From Cellulomonas sp. (GTDB taxonomy: Bacteria > Actinomycetota > Actinomycetes > Actinomycetales > Cellulomonadaceae): a DNA stretch of 46,340 nucleotides. The stretch is from positions 1 through 46,340 of the forward strand of contig JAKLPK010000192.1 of the NCBI GenBank assembly GCA_022013895.1, in the 5' to 3' direction. Under the pieces are notes generated by a model. The model searched no databases, was not told where the DNA came from, and worked only from the letters and a program-made list of their open reading frames with translations. The position numbers were made by a program, and so were the translations under genes. Shown in pieces: positions 18,296-28,800 of this stretch. Numbering within the stretch: the stretch's first letter is position 1; every line of letters begins with the position of its first letter.

Positions 18296-20706
18296 CGGCG
18301 CCGGCCTCTCGGGCGCGCCACCGTCCGCGCCTGACGCAGCGACCGCAACGAGAGCGCCGCACGGGTGCGCCCACGCCACGGCACCGTTGCCCGCAGATCG
18401 GCCACGACCTCCTCGACCGTGTCCCAGTAGCCGTCGACCTCGTCCGGGGTCGGCGGATCGGGCGCGAACACGGCACGGTCCGCCCGCACCGCAAGGTTCA
18501 CGAGACGTCCCCGCAGCCCCTGCCCGTCCGCACCGGCGAACGACGCACCGCCGGCCCCGGAACCGGCACCCGCCACCCCGCCCGGGCCGAGGGCCCGAAC
18601 CTGCGAGGCACCCGACAAGACCGGGGCCGGGCCGGCCTCGAACCGTTCGGCCAGATCCTGCGCACACTCCGTCCGGGTGGCGACCGGCGACGGTTCCACC
18701 CGCAGGTCACGTGCCGCGTCGACCAGCTCGTCCCAGGCTCCCGCGACCGCGACCTGCGGGCGGGTCGCGCGTCTTCGGCGAGCATGTCTGCGGGCCTTGA
18801 GCACCAGCACCACGAGCAACGGCGAGCCGAGCAGGAGCAGACCCAGCAGCCCGATGCCTCCCCAGACCAGCACGGTCACCCAGACCGGGCGGCCGCCGGC
18901 GTCCGGCGGGGCATCCGTCTGCGGCTGCTCGGTGTCGTCCTGCGGCGAGGTCACCGGGTCCTGCGGGGCCAGCGGTGGCTGCACCACCTGCGGCTGCGGT
19001 TCGGACGGCGCGTCCTGCTGGTCCTGCGTCGGGGTCCGGGTGGTCGACGGGGTCGCGTCGAAGACGACCCAGCCGTGACCGGCGAACGCGATCTCGACCC
19101 AGGCCTGCACATCCTTGGCACGCACCTCGACCGTGCCGTCCGGGCTCGTCGCCTCGTCCGCGGTCGCCGCATCCCCCGCCCCGGGCACGAAGCCGATCAC
19201 GACCCGGGCCTTGAGGTGCAGCGAACGAGCCATGAGGGCCATCGCCGACGCGTACTGCTCACCGTCGCCGACCATGGGCGACGAGCCGAGCAGCTGCGTC
19301 ATCCGGGCGGCACCATGCCCGGCGAGCGACGGGTAGTCGCCGTTGTCGGTCAGGCCGTGACTGAAGTACCCCGTCTCGGTCAGCCACGTGGCCAGCGCGC
19401 GCGCCTGCTGCACAGGTCGACCCGCGTCCCGGGCCACCTGCAGCGCCTGGGACTCGACGGAGGCGGGGACGCCCGTGTCCTGCGGGAGCACCACGTCCGC
19501 CGACCCGGCGTCGCCGATCTCGGCGTCGGACACCTCGGTGGGCGGGACCACTGCATCGACCGTGTACGTGGTGCCGGCGGTCAGCCCTCCCGTGAGCACG
19601 GCTGCTCCGGTCGCATCGTTGTAGCGCAGCTCGCCGGCGGTGGTGGCGTCCGTCGTGAACGACTCAGCCTGCCCGACGGTCGGCAGCCACACACCGTCGA
19701 GCCCTTCGATGGTGAAGGTCACGTGGGCCTGCGAACCGGTGACCTCGGTCTCGATCGTGTCACCGACCCGGCGGAACTCCCCCGACCCCTCCGCGGCCTG
19801 CCCACCGGCGACGTTCCACACCGTCCCGTCGTACCGGTCCAGCGTCGCCAACCGGACCCTGGCGCCCGAGGGCAGACCGCTCACCGTGAACAGCACCTCG
19901 TCATCGGCCTTGACGAACGAGCGGAACGCCGCCAGCGGACTCGAGTGGTCGGCCGGGTCGAACGGCGGGGTGATCTCGTTGCGCAGCACGAACCGCGAGG
20001 TGGCACCCATGACCTCGGGGGCCAGCCCCACGCCCGCCACGAGGACGAGGACCGTGAGCGCGGACGCCGACGCACGTCGACGCACCGCCAGTGCTCCGGA
20101 CCGCGCCGAGGCCCACACCAGCAGCAGCGCCGCCAGCACCGCTCCGGCCAGCGCCGGGCGGACCGGCGGCTCCGCGGTCCCCAGGAGCACCGAGACGACC
20201 AGCACGAGCACCGGCACGACCCCGGCCAGCGCGGCAACGGTCGCCCGGCGCGCACGCAACGTCACCGTCACCGCCACCACGGAACCGGCCAGCGCCAGCA
20301 CGAACGGAGCCAGCAGCACATCGCCGACCCGGCCGATCGGCGGGCTCAGGGTCAGCACATCGGACCAGCAGGTGACCAGGGCGCGCACCACCGTCCGGAC
20401 GCCACCGGGCGTCGGGACCACCGATGTGCCGATGAGCGGACCGCCACCGAGCACCGCCAGCACCAGCGCCACGGCCGTGACCGCCAGCGCCGGCCACCGC
20501 TGCCACCCCGCGATCAGCCCGAGCGCCGTCCCGGCAGCCAGCCCGAGACCGAGCGCCGGCAGCGCCGTCGACCCGCCGAACACCACCGGGAGCGGCGAGA
20601 GCGCCAGGACCAGGGCCGCCAGCAGCACGACCACATCGACGGCGACCCACCGACCGCGCCGCCCGTTCACGGTCCGACCCGACGTCCGGGGACGCCCCGC
20701 GCCCAC
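18292..20706 (-). CDS. Transglutaminase-like membrane protein (TgpA type) lacking catalytic Cys and His
   Basis: About 804 residues. The N-terminal third holds six or seven hydrophobic helices, an extracytoplasmic transglutaminase-like core follows, then one more helix near 610-635 (VLVWGGIGLLGLLLLGSPLLV) and a cytoplasmic tail, which is the TgpA layout. In the core, active members have Gly-x-Cys-Glu in the first motif and His-Ala-Trp in the second. Here they read VGDGEQYASAMALMAR with Gly at 482 (codon 19261-19263) and KDVQAWVEIAF with Gln at 534 (19105-19107). Asp550 of VFDATPS remains. Thiol-enzyme activity is therefore improbable; a binding or scaffold role is inferred. It follows DUF58 and MoxR genes, the standard partners. 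GTG 20706 is used as start; GTG 20670 just before the first helix is equally possible. Confidence 0.82.
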   Translation of the reverse strand: MGAGRPRTSGRTVNGRRGRWVAVDVVVLLAALVLALSPLPVVFGGSTALPALGLGLAAGTALGLIAGWQRWPALAVTAVALVLAVLGGGPLIGTSVVPTPGGVRTVVRALVTCWSDVLTLSPPIGRVGDVLLAPFVLALAGSVVAVTVTLRARRATVAALAGVVPVLVLVVSVLLGTAEPPVRPALAGAVLAALLLVWASARSGALAVRRRASASALTVLVLVAGVGLAPEVMGATSRFVLRNEITPPFDPADHSSPLAAFRSFVKADDEVLFTVSGLPSGARVRLATLDRYDGTVWNVAGGQAAEGSGEFRRVGDTIETEVTGSQAHVTFTIEGLDGVWLPTVGQAESFTTDATTAGELRYNDATGAAVLTGGLTAGTTYTVDAVVPPTEVSDAEIGDAGSADVVLPQDTGVPASVESQALQVARDAGRPVQQARALATWLTETGYFSHGLTDNGDYPSLAGHGAARMTQLLGSSPMVGDGEQYASAMALMARSLHLKARVVIGFVPGAGDAATADEATSPDGTVEVRAKDVQAWVEIAFAGHGWVVFDATPSTTRTPTQDQQDAPSEPQPQVVQPPLAPQDPVTSPQDDTEQPQTDAPPDAGGRPVWVTVLVWGGIGLLGLLLLGSPLLVVLVLKARRHARRRRATRPQVAVAGAWDELVDAARDLRVEPSPVATRTECAQDLAERFEAGPAPVLSGASQVRALGPGGVAGAGSGAGGASFAGADGQGLRGRLVNLAVRADRAVFAPDPPTPDEVDGYWDTVEEVVADLRATVPWRGRTRAALSLRSLRQARTVARPRGRRR

Positions 20707-20716
20707 CTCGGGTGGT

Positions 20717-21865
20717 TCATCCGGCCACCCTGCGCACCAGCACGGGCAGGTCGTCCAGGGCTCCGAGGGTCGCCAGGCTCGCCTGGCCCTTCCGCTGCAC
20801 CTGGACGCCGTCCCCGGGCGCACAGCGCAGCGCGACCACCCGCATCCCGACCGGGACGTGCCGGAGCGATGCCCGCAGCTCGGCCAGGCTCGACCGGGAA
20901 CCGACCACGAGGAACGCCACCGACGACGTCGGCGGCTCGGCCGCGATCCGCCGGGGCAGGTCCAGCGACCGGTCGCCGTCCGGCTCCCGCACGATCCGGC
21001 AGCACTCGTCGAGGAGTGCGGCCGGGGACCGCGCACCCAGCCTGCGGCTCCCCGCGAGGAAGGTCAGCTCACGCTCGTCACGCACGACGTGCACCGCCAC
21101 CGAGGCCGCGACCGCGACCGCGAGCTCGAACTCGTCATCGGACGCGAAGTCCTCGCCCGAGGTCGCCAGGGCGATCGTGGTGCGCGTGCGCCGGGTGTCC
21201 TCGAACTGGCGCACCATCAACGTGCCCATCCTGGCCGAGGTGCGCCAGTGGATCATCCGACGGTCGTCACCGGCCACGTAGTCGCGAAGTGCGTGGAACG
21301 ACAGGTCCGAGTCCGACAGGTCACGGGTCGACTGCCCCTCCAGATCCCGCAGCAGCCCCGCACGGCCAGGTCCCAGCGACACCACCCGCGGGTGGATGAA
21401 GAGCTCGACCGACTCGGTCCACACCCGCCCGCGGCTCACCAGACCGAACGGGTCTCCGCGTCGGACCCGCACCGGTCCCACCACGACCACCCCCCGACGA
21501 TCCGTCGGCACCGCGTACACCTCGTCCCACCCGCTGCCCGCAGCCAATGACGGCAGGGCGAGATCTGCCGTCGTGTGCCCCACCGGAAGCTCCAGCCGGG
21601 CCGCCAGGGACCGGTGCGCCGCCACGTTCGTCACAGCGAGACGACCCAGCGCCCGCTGGCCCACCCGTACCCGCCGGTCGGTCAGCTCGAGGTCGACCTC
21701 GAACCGCGAGCGACCGAACGACATCAGGACGCCCGCGAGCACCGCGACCGCACCGGCGGCCCCGAGCGCGGCAAGCTCGCCCCAGCCCAGCAGCCGACCG
21801 ACGACGAGCCCGGCGACGGCCAGCACGGCCACCGCCCAGCCGACGGCCGAGACGCGCACACCCAT
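20717..21865 (-). CDS. DUF58 domain protein
   Basis: A protein of 382 residues with two N-terminal hydrophobic helices (about 7-22 and 31-48), then a beta-rich region and the DUF58 signature LRDYVAGDDRRMIHWRTSAR followed by GTLMVRQFE near residues 205-235. The C-terminal part resembles a von Willebrand A-like fold (TTIALATSGEDF). DUF58 proteins are nearly always encoded beside MoxR ATPases and are thought to be their membrane-bound partners. Here moxR ends 3 bp upstream and the transglutaminase-like gene follows. Biochemical role unknown. Confidence 0.88.
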   Translation of the reverse strand: MGVRVSAVGWAVAVLAVAGLVVGRLLGWGELAALGAAGAVAVLAGVLMSFGRSRFEVDLELTDRRVRVGQRALGRLAVTNVAAHRSLAARLELPVGHTTADLALPSLAAGSGWDEVYAVPTDRRGVVVVGPVRVRRGDPFGLVSRGRVWTESVELFIHPRVVSLGPGRAGLLRDLEGQSTRDLSDSDLSFHALRDYVAGDDRRMIHWRTSARMGTLMVRQFEDTRRTRTTIALATSGEDFASDDEFELAVAVAASVAVHVVRDERELTFLAGSRRLGARSPAALLDECCRIVREPDGDRSLDLPRRIAAEPPTSSVAFLVVGSRSSLAELRASLRHVPVGMRVVALRCAPGDGVQVQRKGQASLATLGALDDLPVLVRRVAG

Positions 21866-21868
21866 CGG

Positions 21869-22825
21869 TCAGACTGTCCGCAGGACGGGCGGTGCGACCG
21901 AACCCAACACCCGTTCGAGGATCTGTTCACCGGTCACACCGGCGAAGTCGGCCTCGGCCTCCACGATCAGCCGGTGGGAGAGCACCGGGCGGGCGAGCAC
22001 CTTGACGTCGTCCGGGACGACGTAAGCCCGTCCGGAGGCCGCCGCCCACACCTTCGCGCAGCGCACCAGGGCGAGCCCACCGCGCACGCTCGAACCGAGC
22101 ATCGTCTGCGGGTCGTCACGGGTGGCCTCGGTGAGCCGGGCGATGTAGTCGAGCACCGCGGGGTCGACGTAGACCTCGAGGGCCAGGTCCGCCATGGTGC
22201 CGACCGACTCGGTGCTGATCTTCGGGGCCAGCCCGATGGTCCGGTCGCGCGCACCGGCCAGGATCTCGAGCGACGAGGCCCGGTCGGGGTAGCCCAGCGA
22301 GGTCTTGAGCAGGAACCGGTCGAGCTGGGCCTCGGGCAGCCGGTAGGTGCCGGCCTGCTCGATCGGGTTCTGGGTCGCGATCACCATGAACGGCCGGCCC
22401 ACCGGGTGCGTCACCCCGTCGACCGTGACGTTGCCCTCCTCCATCACCTCCAGCAGCGCCGACTGCGTCTTCGGCGAGGCCCGGTTGATCTCGTCGGCCA
22501 GCACCACCGAGGCGAACACCGGGCCGGGGTGGAACTCGAACCGTCGGGTGCCCTGGTCGTAGATCGTGACGCCGGTGACGTCCGACGGCAGCAGGTCGGG
22601 GGTGAACTGGATCCGGTGGTGGCTGCCCTGGACGGTCGCCGCGACCGCCTTCGCCAAGGATGTCTTGCCGGTGCCGGGGGCGTCCTCGAGCAGCACGTGC
22701 CCCTCGGCGAGCATCGCGGTCAGCACCAGGCGAACCGCGTGGTCCTTGCCCAGCAGGACCTGGGAGACGTTGGCCACCAGCGCGTCGAAGGTCTGCGCGA
22801 ACCATGTGCACTGCTCGGGCGTCAT
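21869..22825 (-). CDS. moxR: MoxR-family AAA+ ATPase
   Basis: A protein of 318 residues, typical for MoxR, chaperone-like ATPases that help assemble or activate partner complexes. Walker A is EDAPGTGKTSLA (Lys54, Thr55), Walker B VVLADEINRAS, and sensor 1 IATQNPIEQAGTYRLPEAQLDRFL, a MoxR hallmark. The C-terminal lid domain is AAA_lid-like. A GAGGAGC ribosome site precedes the ATG. It lies 16 bp after the giant surface-protein gene and 3 bp before DUF58. The gene name denotes the family; no link to methanol oxidation is implied. Confidence 0.93.
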   Translation of the reverse strand: MTPEQCTWFAQTFDALVANVSQVLLGKDHAVRLVLTAMLAEGHVLLEDAPGTGKTSLAKAVAATVQGSHHRIQFTPDLLPSDVTGVTIYDQGTRRFEFHPGPVFASVVLADEINRASPKTQSALLEVMEEGNVTVDGVTHPVGRPFMVIATQNPIEQAGTYRLPEAQLDRFLLKTSLGYPDRASSLEILAGARDRTIGLAPKISTESVGTMADLALEVYVDPAVLDYIARLTEATRDDPQTMLGSSVRGGLALVRCAKVWAAASGRAYVVPDDVKVLARPVLSHRLIVEAEADFAGVTGEQILERVLGSVAPPVLRTV

Positions 22826-22841
22826 CGGTGCTGCTCCTCGT

Positions 22842-25800
22842 TCATGGTGTGGTCACGCTGGTGTCTGCCCAGTCGCCGGCCAGCCCGGCCGAGGACACGG
22901 CGCGCACCCGCACGCCCAGGGTGGTACCTGTTCCTATCGGCCCGAGGTGGTACGGGTCGAGCCGCGGGACCGCCGGCTTCGCCAGGGGGGTCCACCCGCC
23001 GGCCGCCACCTGGTACTCGACCTCGTAGTGGTCCACGTCCCCGCTCACGGCCTGCCAGTCGGCAGCCAGCACCACATCGGCCGGCGATCCGGAGACGTGC
23101 GCCGCCAGTCCCTGCACCTGGTCGGGGCTCGTGGCCTGCCAGGTCACCGCACCGGTGCCGGCCGCACCCGGACCGACCGCCGAGCGGGCCGTGACAGCAG
23201 CCGCGAAGGTCACGGAGCTCTTGCCCCTGGTCACCGAACCGGCCACCGAGAAGGTCGCGGAGGTTCCGGACACGGTCGCCGTGCCCACCTCCTGACCGTC
23301 GGCGGTGAGCGTCACGACGTAGTCGCCCGCCGCAGCCTGACCCCAGTCACCGGGCGGCTGCCACGCGACCGTCACCCCGCTGACCAGACCCGCAGCCAGC
23401 GCCGACACCCGGACGTCGACAGCCTGGACCTGGCTGGGCACCGTGAGCGGCGTGGGGGCGCTCGTCCCGGCGACCGCCTGGCCGCACCCGGCCGCGTTGC
23501 ACGCCTGGACCTGGACGGCGACGTCCTGCCCGCCCGGCAGACCGGTGAGGGTGGCTGACGTCACATCGCCGGGTTCCACGACCACCCCGTTGTAGCTGAG
23601 CCGGTACGTGGTGATCGGTGAGCCGTTGGCGTCGGCCGCCCGCCAGGTGACCTGCGCGGTCGCCTGCCCCGGTGGACTCGACGTCCGGGACCCGACCACG
23701 ACCACGTCCGACGCCGCACCCGGGACACCGTAGGTGGATGCGGTGACGGTCGCGGCGGACGAGGTGCCACGGGCATTGGTGGCCACCAACGAGAACGTGT
23801 AGGGGACGCCGTTCGTCACACCGACCAGCGCGTAGCCGGTGGCTCCCCCGTCGAGCTGCTCGGTCGCGTCCAGGCCGCCGCCGGTGATGGTGAGCGTGTA
23901 GCCGAGCAGCGGTGAGCCGTTGGTCGCCGGTGCGGTCCAGGCGACCGCGATCTGTCCTCCGGCGGGGGTGTCGACCCGGGACGCCGTGAGCCCTTCCGGC
24001 GTGGCGGGTGCGGCGGACGGCACGACGGTGCCCGACCACGCGCTCCAGGCACCCGGATCCGGCGACCGGTTGGAGGCCCGCACCCGGACGCTGTACGCCT
24101 GACCGTTCACCAGACCACCGAAGGTCGCCGACGTGCTCGTGGTCTGCTGCACGGCAGGCTCGCCTGCACCGGCCGGGGCCGGCGAGATCTCGACCTGGTA
24201 GGCCACGATCGCCGAGCCGTGGTTCGCGGGCGCCTCCCAGGTCGCGCTCACCGTGCCGTCGCCCGAGGTCACCGTCGGCGCGGCGGGCGGGTCCGGGACG
24301 GCGTCCGGACGGGCCGAGGCGGACGCAGCGCTCGCCGGGGACCACCCGACCGCGTTCTGGGCCGCGACCGTGAACGTGTAGTCCGTGCCGTTGGTCAGGC
24401 CGGTGATCGTGCACACCGTCGTCACGCACGCCGTGGTCGAGCCACCGGGTTCGGCCACCACCCGGTAGCCGAGGATCGGTGACCCGCCGTCACCCGGCGC
24501 GGTCCAGGACAGCACGACCGCCTGGTCGCGGACCTCCTGGGCGCGCGGTGCGGCAGGGGCGTCGGGCAGCGTGCTCACCCTCAGTGTCACCCGCCCCTCG
24601 ATCTCACGGTCGGGGTCGCGGGTCATGTCGCGCACCCGGAACCGGGTGACCATGACCCCGGTGAACCCGGCGGCCGGCCGCACCGAGACCGTGCTCCCGG
24701 ACGTGCTCGCCGTCCCGGCACCGGCGGTCTCGACCGTCGCCGAGACCACGACCAACGAACCGCCCTGGTCGACGAACGGGTTGAACGCCCCGTCGAGCAC
24801 GGACACGGTGCGCTCCACACCCGACACACCGTCGTCGATGCTCTGGTCGAGCACCCGGGCCAGCGGACGGGTGCTCGCGATCACCTCGAGCGGCAGGGTG
24901 ACCGGCAGCGTCCCGGACGTGCCGTAGCTGATGGCCAGCGACAGGGTGCCGGTGGTCCCCTTGGCCGTGGTGGCCGCCGCGGCGATCCTGAGCACCGACC
25001 CCGTCAGCGTGACGGTGAACCCGGCCGGCACCGCATCGGTGAGCTTGAAGCCGTAGTCGCCGGCCTGCGGCACCTCACCCTCGGGGTCGCGCATGAACGC
25101 GGTCAGGTCGACGGCGAGCGGAGCCTCCCCCGGACCGACCTCGACCGAGGACGGCGTGAAGGTCGGCGGGTGGTCGTCCGTGGCGTAGACCGTGATCGAC
25201 AACGTGATGGTCGACTCACGCGCATCGGCGTCCCCGGTCCCGGTGGAGTCCGTGACCGGCACCGTGATCGACGCCGGCCCCGCGTACCCGGCGGCTGAGA
25301 CGAACCGCAACGTGCTCCCATCGACGACCAGGGCGGAGCCGTCCGAGCGGGTGGCCGTCACCTTCGTCGCATCGGCGATCGTCGCGGTCCGACCCGGCGC
25401 GACCTGCACCTGCGAGTCGAGCGCGATCACGAGCTCGGCCCCGGAGGCCACCCGCAGCTCGGGGGCCTTGGGCCGGGGCGTCGGAGGGAAGAAGCCGAGC
25501 GCCGGGACGGTGATGAACGCGTACGAGGACGCCGACCGGTCCGTGCTGTTGACCAGCTGGTACGGCACCGTCTGGGCGTGGTCGGTCAAGGTGATCCGCA
25601 CCGTCCCGTCGCCGGCGACGCTCGCCACCTCGGCGGCGGTGGCGGGGATCACCACCTCCAGGTCCGAGAGCGGACCGCTCGGGTTCACCGCGACCGCGAG
25701 CACGTCCACGTCGACCTGCGTGCGCCCGATCGTGTCGGCGGCCGGGACCACGACGTCCTGCGCGACGGGCGGGAGCACGGGCGCCGCCGCATCGACCGTG

Positions 25801-28800
25801 ACCGTGAGCACGGCGCTGTCCTGGCCGCCGCGCGTGTTCGTCGCCGTGTAGAGCACCGAGAGCACCCCCGGTGCGGTCGGCGCCCGGACCACGACCCGGT
25901 GGCCCTCGACGCTCGCCTGTGCGGCATCGGTCCCGGACCCGGTGTCTCCGGACAGCTCGAGCGTGTCGGCGAGTGAGAGGTCGCCGCCCCCGGAGTCCAC
26001 ATCGTTGGCGAGCACCCGGACCTCGACCGTGCGGCCGGGGGCGACCGTGACGGCGTCGTCACGAGCCACGACCGTGGCTGCCGCCGTCGGCCACGGGCTG
26101 ATGCCGACCCGGATCTGCCCGACCGCGCGTTGACCGGTCCAGTCCTCCACCGCATAGGTGAACGTGTCGGTGCCGGTGGCGCCGGGCAGTGCGCGGTACT
26201 CCAGGTAGTCGGGGCCGACGGCCGTCACGATGCCGAGCTCGGGCGCGTCGTCACCCAGGCCGAGCAGCGTGACGCCGTCACCATCGGCGTCGATCCCCTG
26301 CAACGGGATCGGGATGCGGACCGTCTCGGACTCGAACACCCGGGCCACGACCGACTGCGGGGTCGGCGCCGACTTGGTCGACGCGTCCGACTCGTGCACC
26401 CGCACGGTGAGCCGCGCCGCGGTCGACGTCCCCGCCGAGTTCAGGACCTGGAAGATCGTCGACACCGTCATCGCCGTGCCCGGCGCCTGGTACCGGAGCA
26501 CGTCGCCGGAGACGAAGAGCAGCCCCTGACCGTCGGTGAGCGGTTCCGGCAAGGTGGGGGCGAGCGTGAGCTCGCCACCGTTCGGGTCGTAGGCGCCCTC
26601 GAGGGCCGAGATGGTCACGACGCCACCGGTGCGGACCGTCACCTCGACATCCGGGACCACCGGCGGCTGACTGACGGCCGACGCCGTCACGGACTGGACG
26701 AGGATCGACCCGACAGCCTCGCTGGTCCCGTTGGACACCGTGTACGGCACGCTCACGGGCAGATCGAGGGTGCGGTCGGCGGTGATCTCCACCAGGTGGT
26801 GCTCGACCACGGCCACGTGCAGACCGGAGCCCTCCGGGATGTCGACGCCCTGGAGGACGAGCATCAGGTTGTTCGGGTCCTCGTCGTTCGCGAGCGGGTC
26901 GATCGTCACCGAACCGCCCGCGGGCAGCAGCGCACGGTCGGCCATGGCCACCGGCGGCTGCACCTGATCGGGGTACTCCTCGACGTCGATACGCACCCAT
27001 CCGGTCGCCTGCGAGGGCGAGGCCACCACGGTGAAGCTCACGTAGTAGGTGCCGGCCCGCGCGGCCGTGAAGCTGAACGTACCGCCCTGCAGATCGGGCA
27101 CGATGGTCGCGCCGGGTACATCACTGACACCGGCCAGCCGCACCGGTTCCGCGGACGACGAGCGCACCGCCTCCAGCGGCGACACGACGACGGCCTGGTT
27201 GACGTAGCCGACGGTGTGCATCGGATCGATCTGTGGTGCGAGCACGCCCACATCGCGCACCTCGACGTCAACCGTTCCGGTCACCGGGGCTGACCGCCCG
27301 TCGGTGACCTCGACGCTCACCACCGTGCTCCCGCTGACCCCGCCCCCGTGCACCGTGAGCGTCCCGTCCGCGCGGGTGGTGACCGTGCCGAAGGTGGGGT
27401 CGATGGTCGCACCCAGCAGGACGAGACCGTCCCCGTCGGGGTCGGTGAAGTCCGCCAGGACGTTCTGGTCCAGGCTGCCGCCCTGCTCGACCTCCAGGGT
27501 CGAGGTGCGCACCTGCGTCGGCGGGTCGTTCACCGAGGCGTCGCGGACGGTCAGGTGCACGGTCGCCGTCGCGGGGGCCCGGGTCCCGGGGCGATCGGTG
27601 ATCGTGTACGTGAAGCTCACCTCGCCGGTCGCGCCGGCGGGGACGTCCACCTGCAGGGCGCGGCCGCCCTGCACCACCTGGAGGCTGCCGAACGAGGCGG
27701 GCACCGGGTCGACCTGCGAGATCACCAGGATCCCGCAGTCGGACGTCGCATCGTTGTCCAGCACGGCCAGCACCGTCGTACGACCCGGCCGGACGCCGAA
27801 CGCATCGTCCACCGCGCTCGGTGGCGCACCCTCCTCGGAGCACTGTGCGGACTGCGCCTGCGTCACCTCGGTCCCGGCGTTCTCGTCGGGTGTCGTATCC
27901 GACTGCTCGGGGGTGATCTGCTGCCAGTCCGGCACCCTCACCCGCGGGTCCTCGGGGAGCCAGGCGCGACCGGTGGTCACGTCGTTGAGCACCACCTGGT
28001 TGCGGTTGACCCGGAAGACGAGCTCATCGGCCGAGGTGACGCCCTCCCGGTCGGCGGAGGTCACCTCGTCACCGCACAGCCGCATCCAGTTGCCGCTGCC
28101 GGTCGCCCAGGCGGCGTAGCCGCACGAGCCCACCCGCACCGGCGCGGCCGGGGTACCCGCACCGGTCGTGCGGTGCACCATCGCCGGGCCGCCGTCGAGC
28201 GGGACCTCGTAGAGCGTGTCGGTGGAGGCGACCAGGACGGTGTCGGCGGCAGGTCCGGGCTGCTGCAACGTGAGCTGGTCACCATCGAGCTCGACCGATC
28301 CGGTGCGGGTGCGGACCGTGTGCCCGTCCAGGACCACGGGTTCGTCGCCGACCGCGGTGAGCTGGTCGACCGCCTGCACGGCACCGTCGAGCGCGGCGCC
28401 CTCGGTCGCGGTGCTGCCGTCCCCTGCAGGCACCCGGGTCGCCGTGGCACCGCCGGCGGTGACCGTGAGCACCGCACCGTCCCGGGTGACGGTCGCCCTG
28501 CCACCGTCCCCCAGAGCGACGTCCGGCATGGCGGCGGCCACGTCGAGGCTCGCCAGATCGGCCAGGGCACGCACCCAGACCCCGCCGTCGGCGGATGTCA
28601 CCACGACCGTGCCACCCGCCATCGCGACGGTGTCACCCGTGCCGATCGCGGCCCGGGTGGTGACCGCGACGCTCGCCGGGTCGACGACCGACACGCTCGC
28701 CGGTTCGATGAGCAGCACCTGTGCGCCGTCCTGGGCGACGTCGAGCACGGAGCTGGTCGAGGCGAGCCCGCCGTCGAGCTCCTCGACGGGGACGTTGTAG

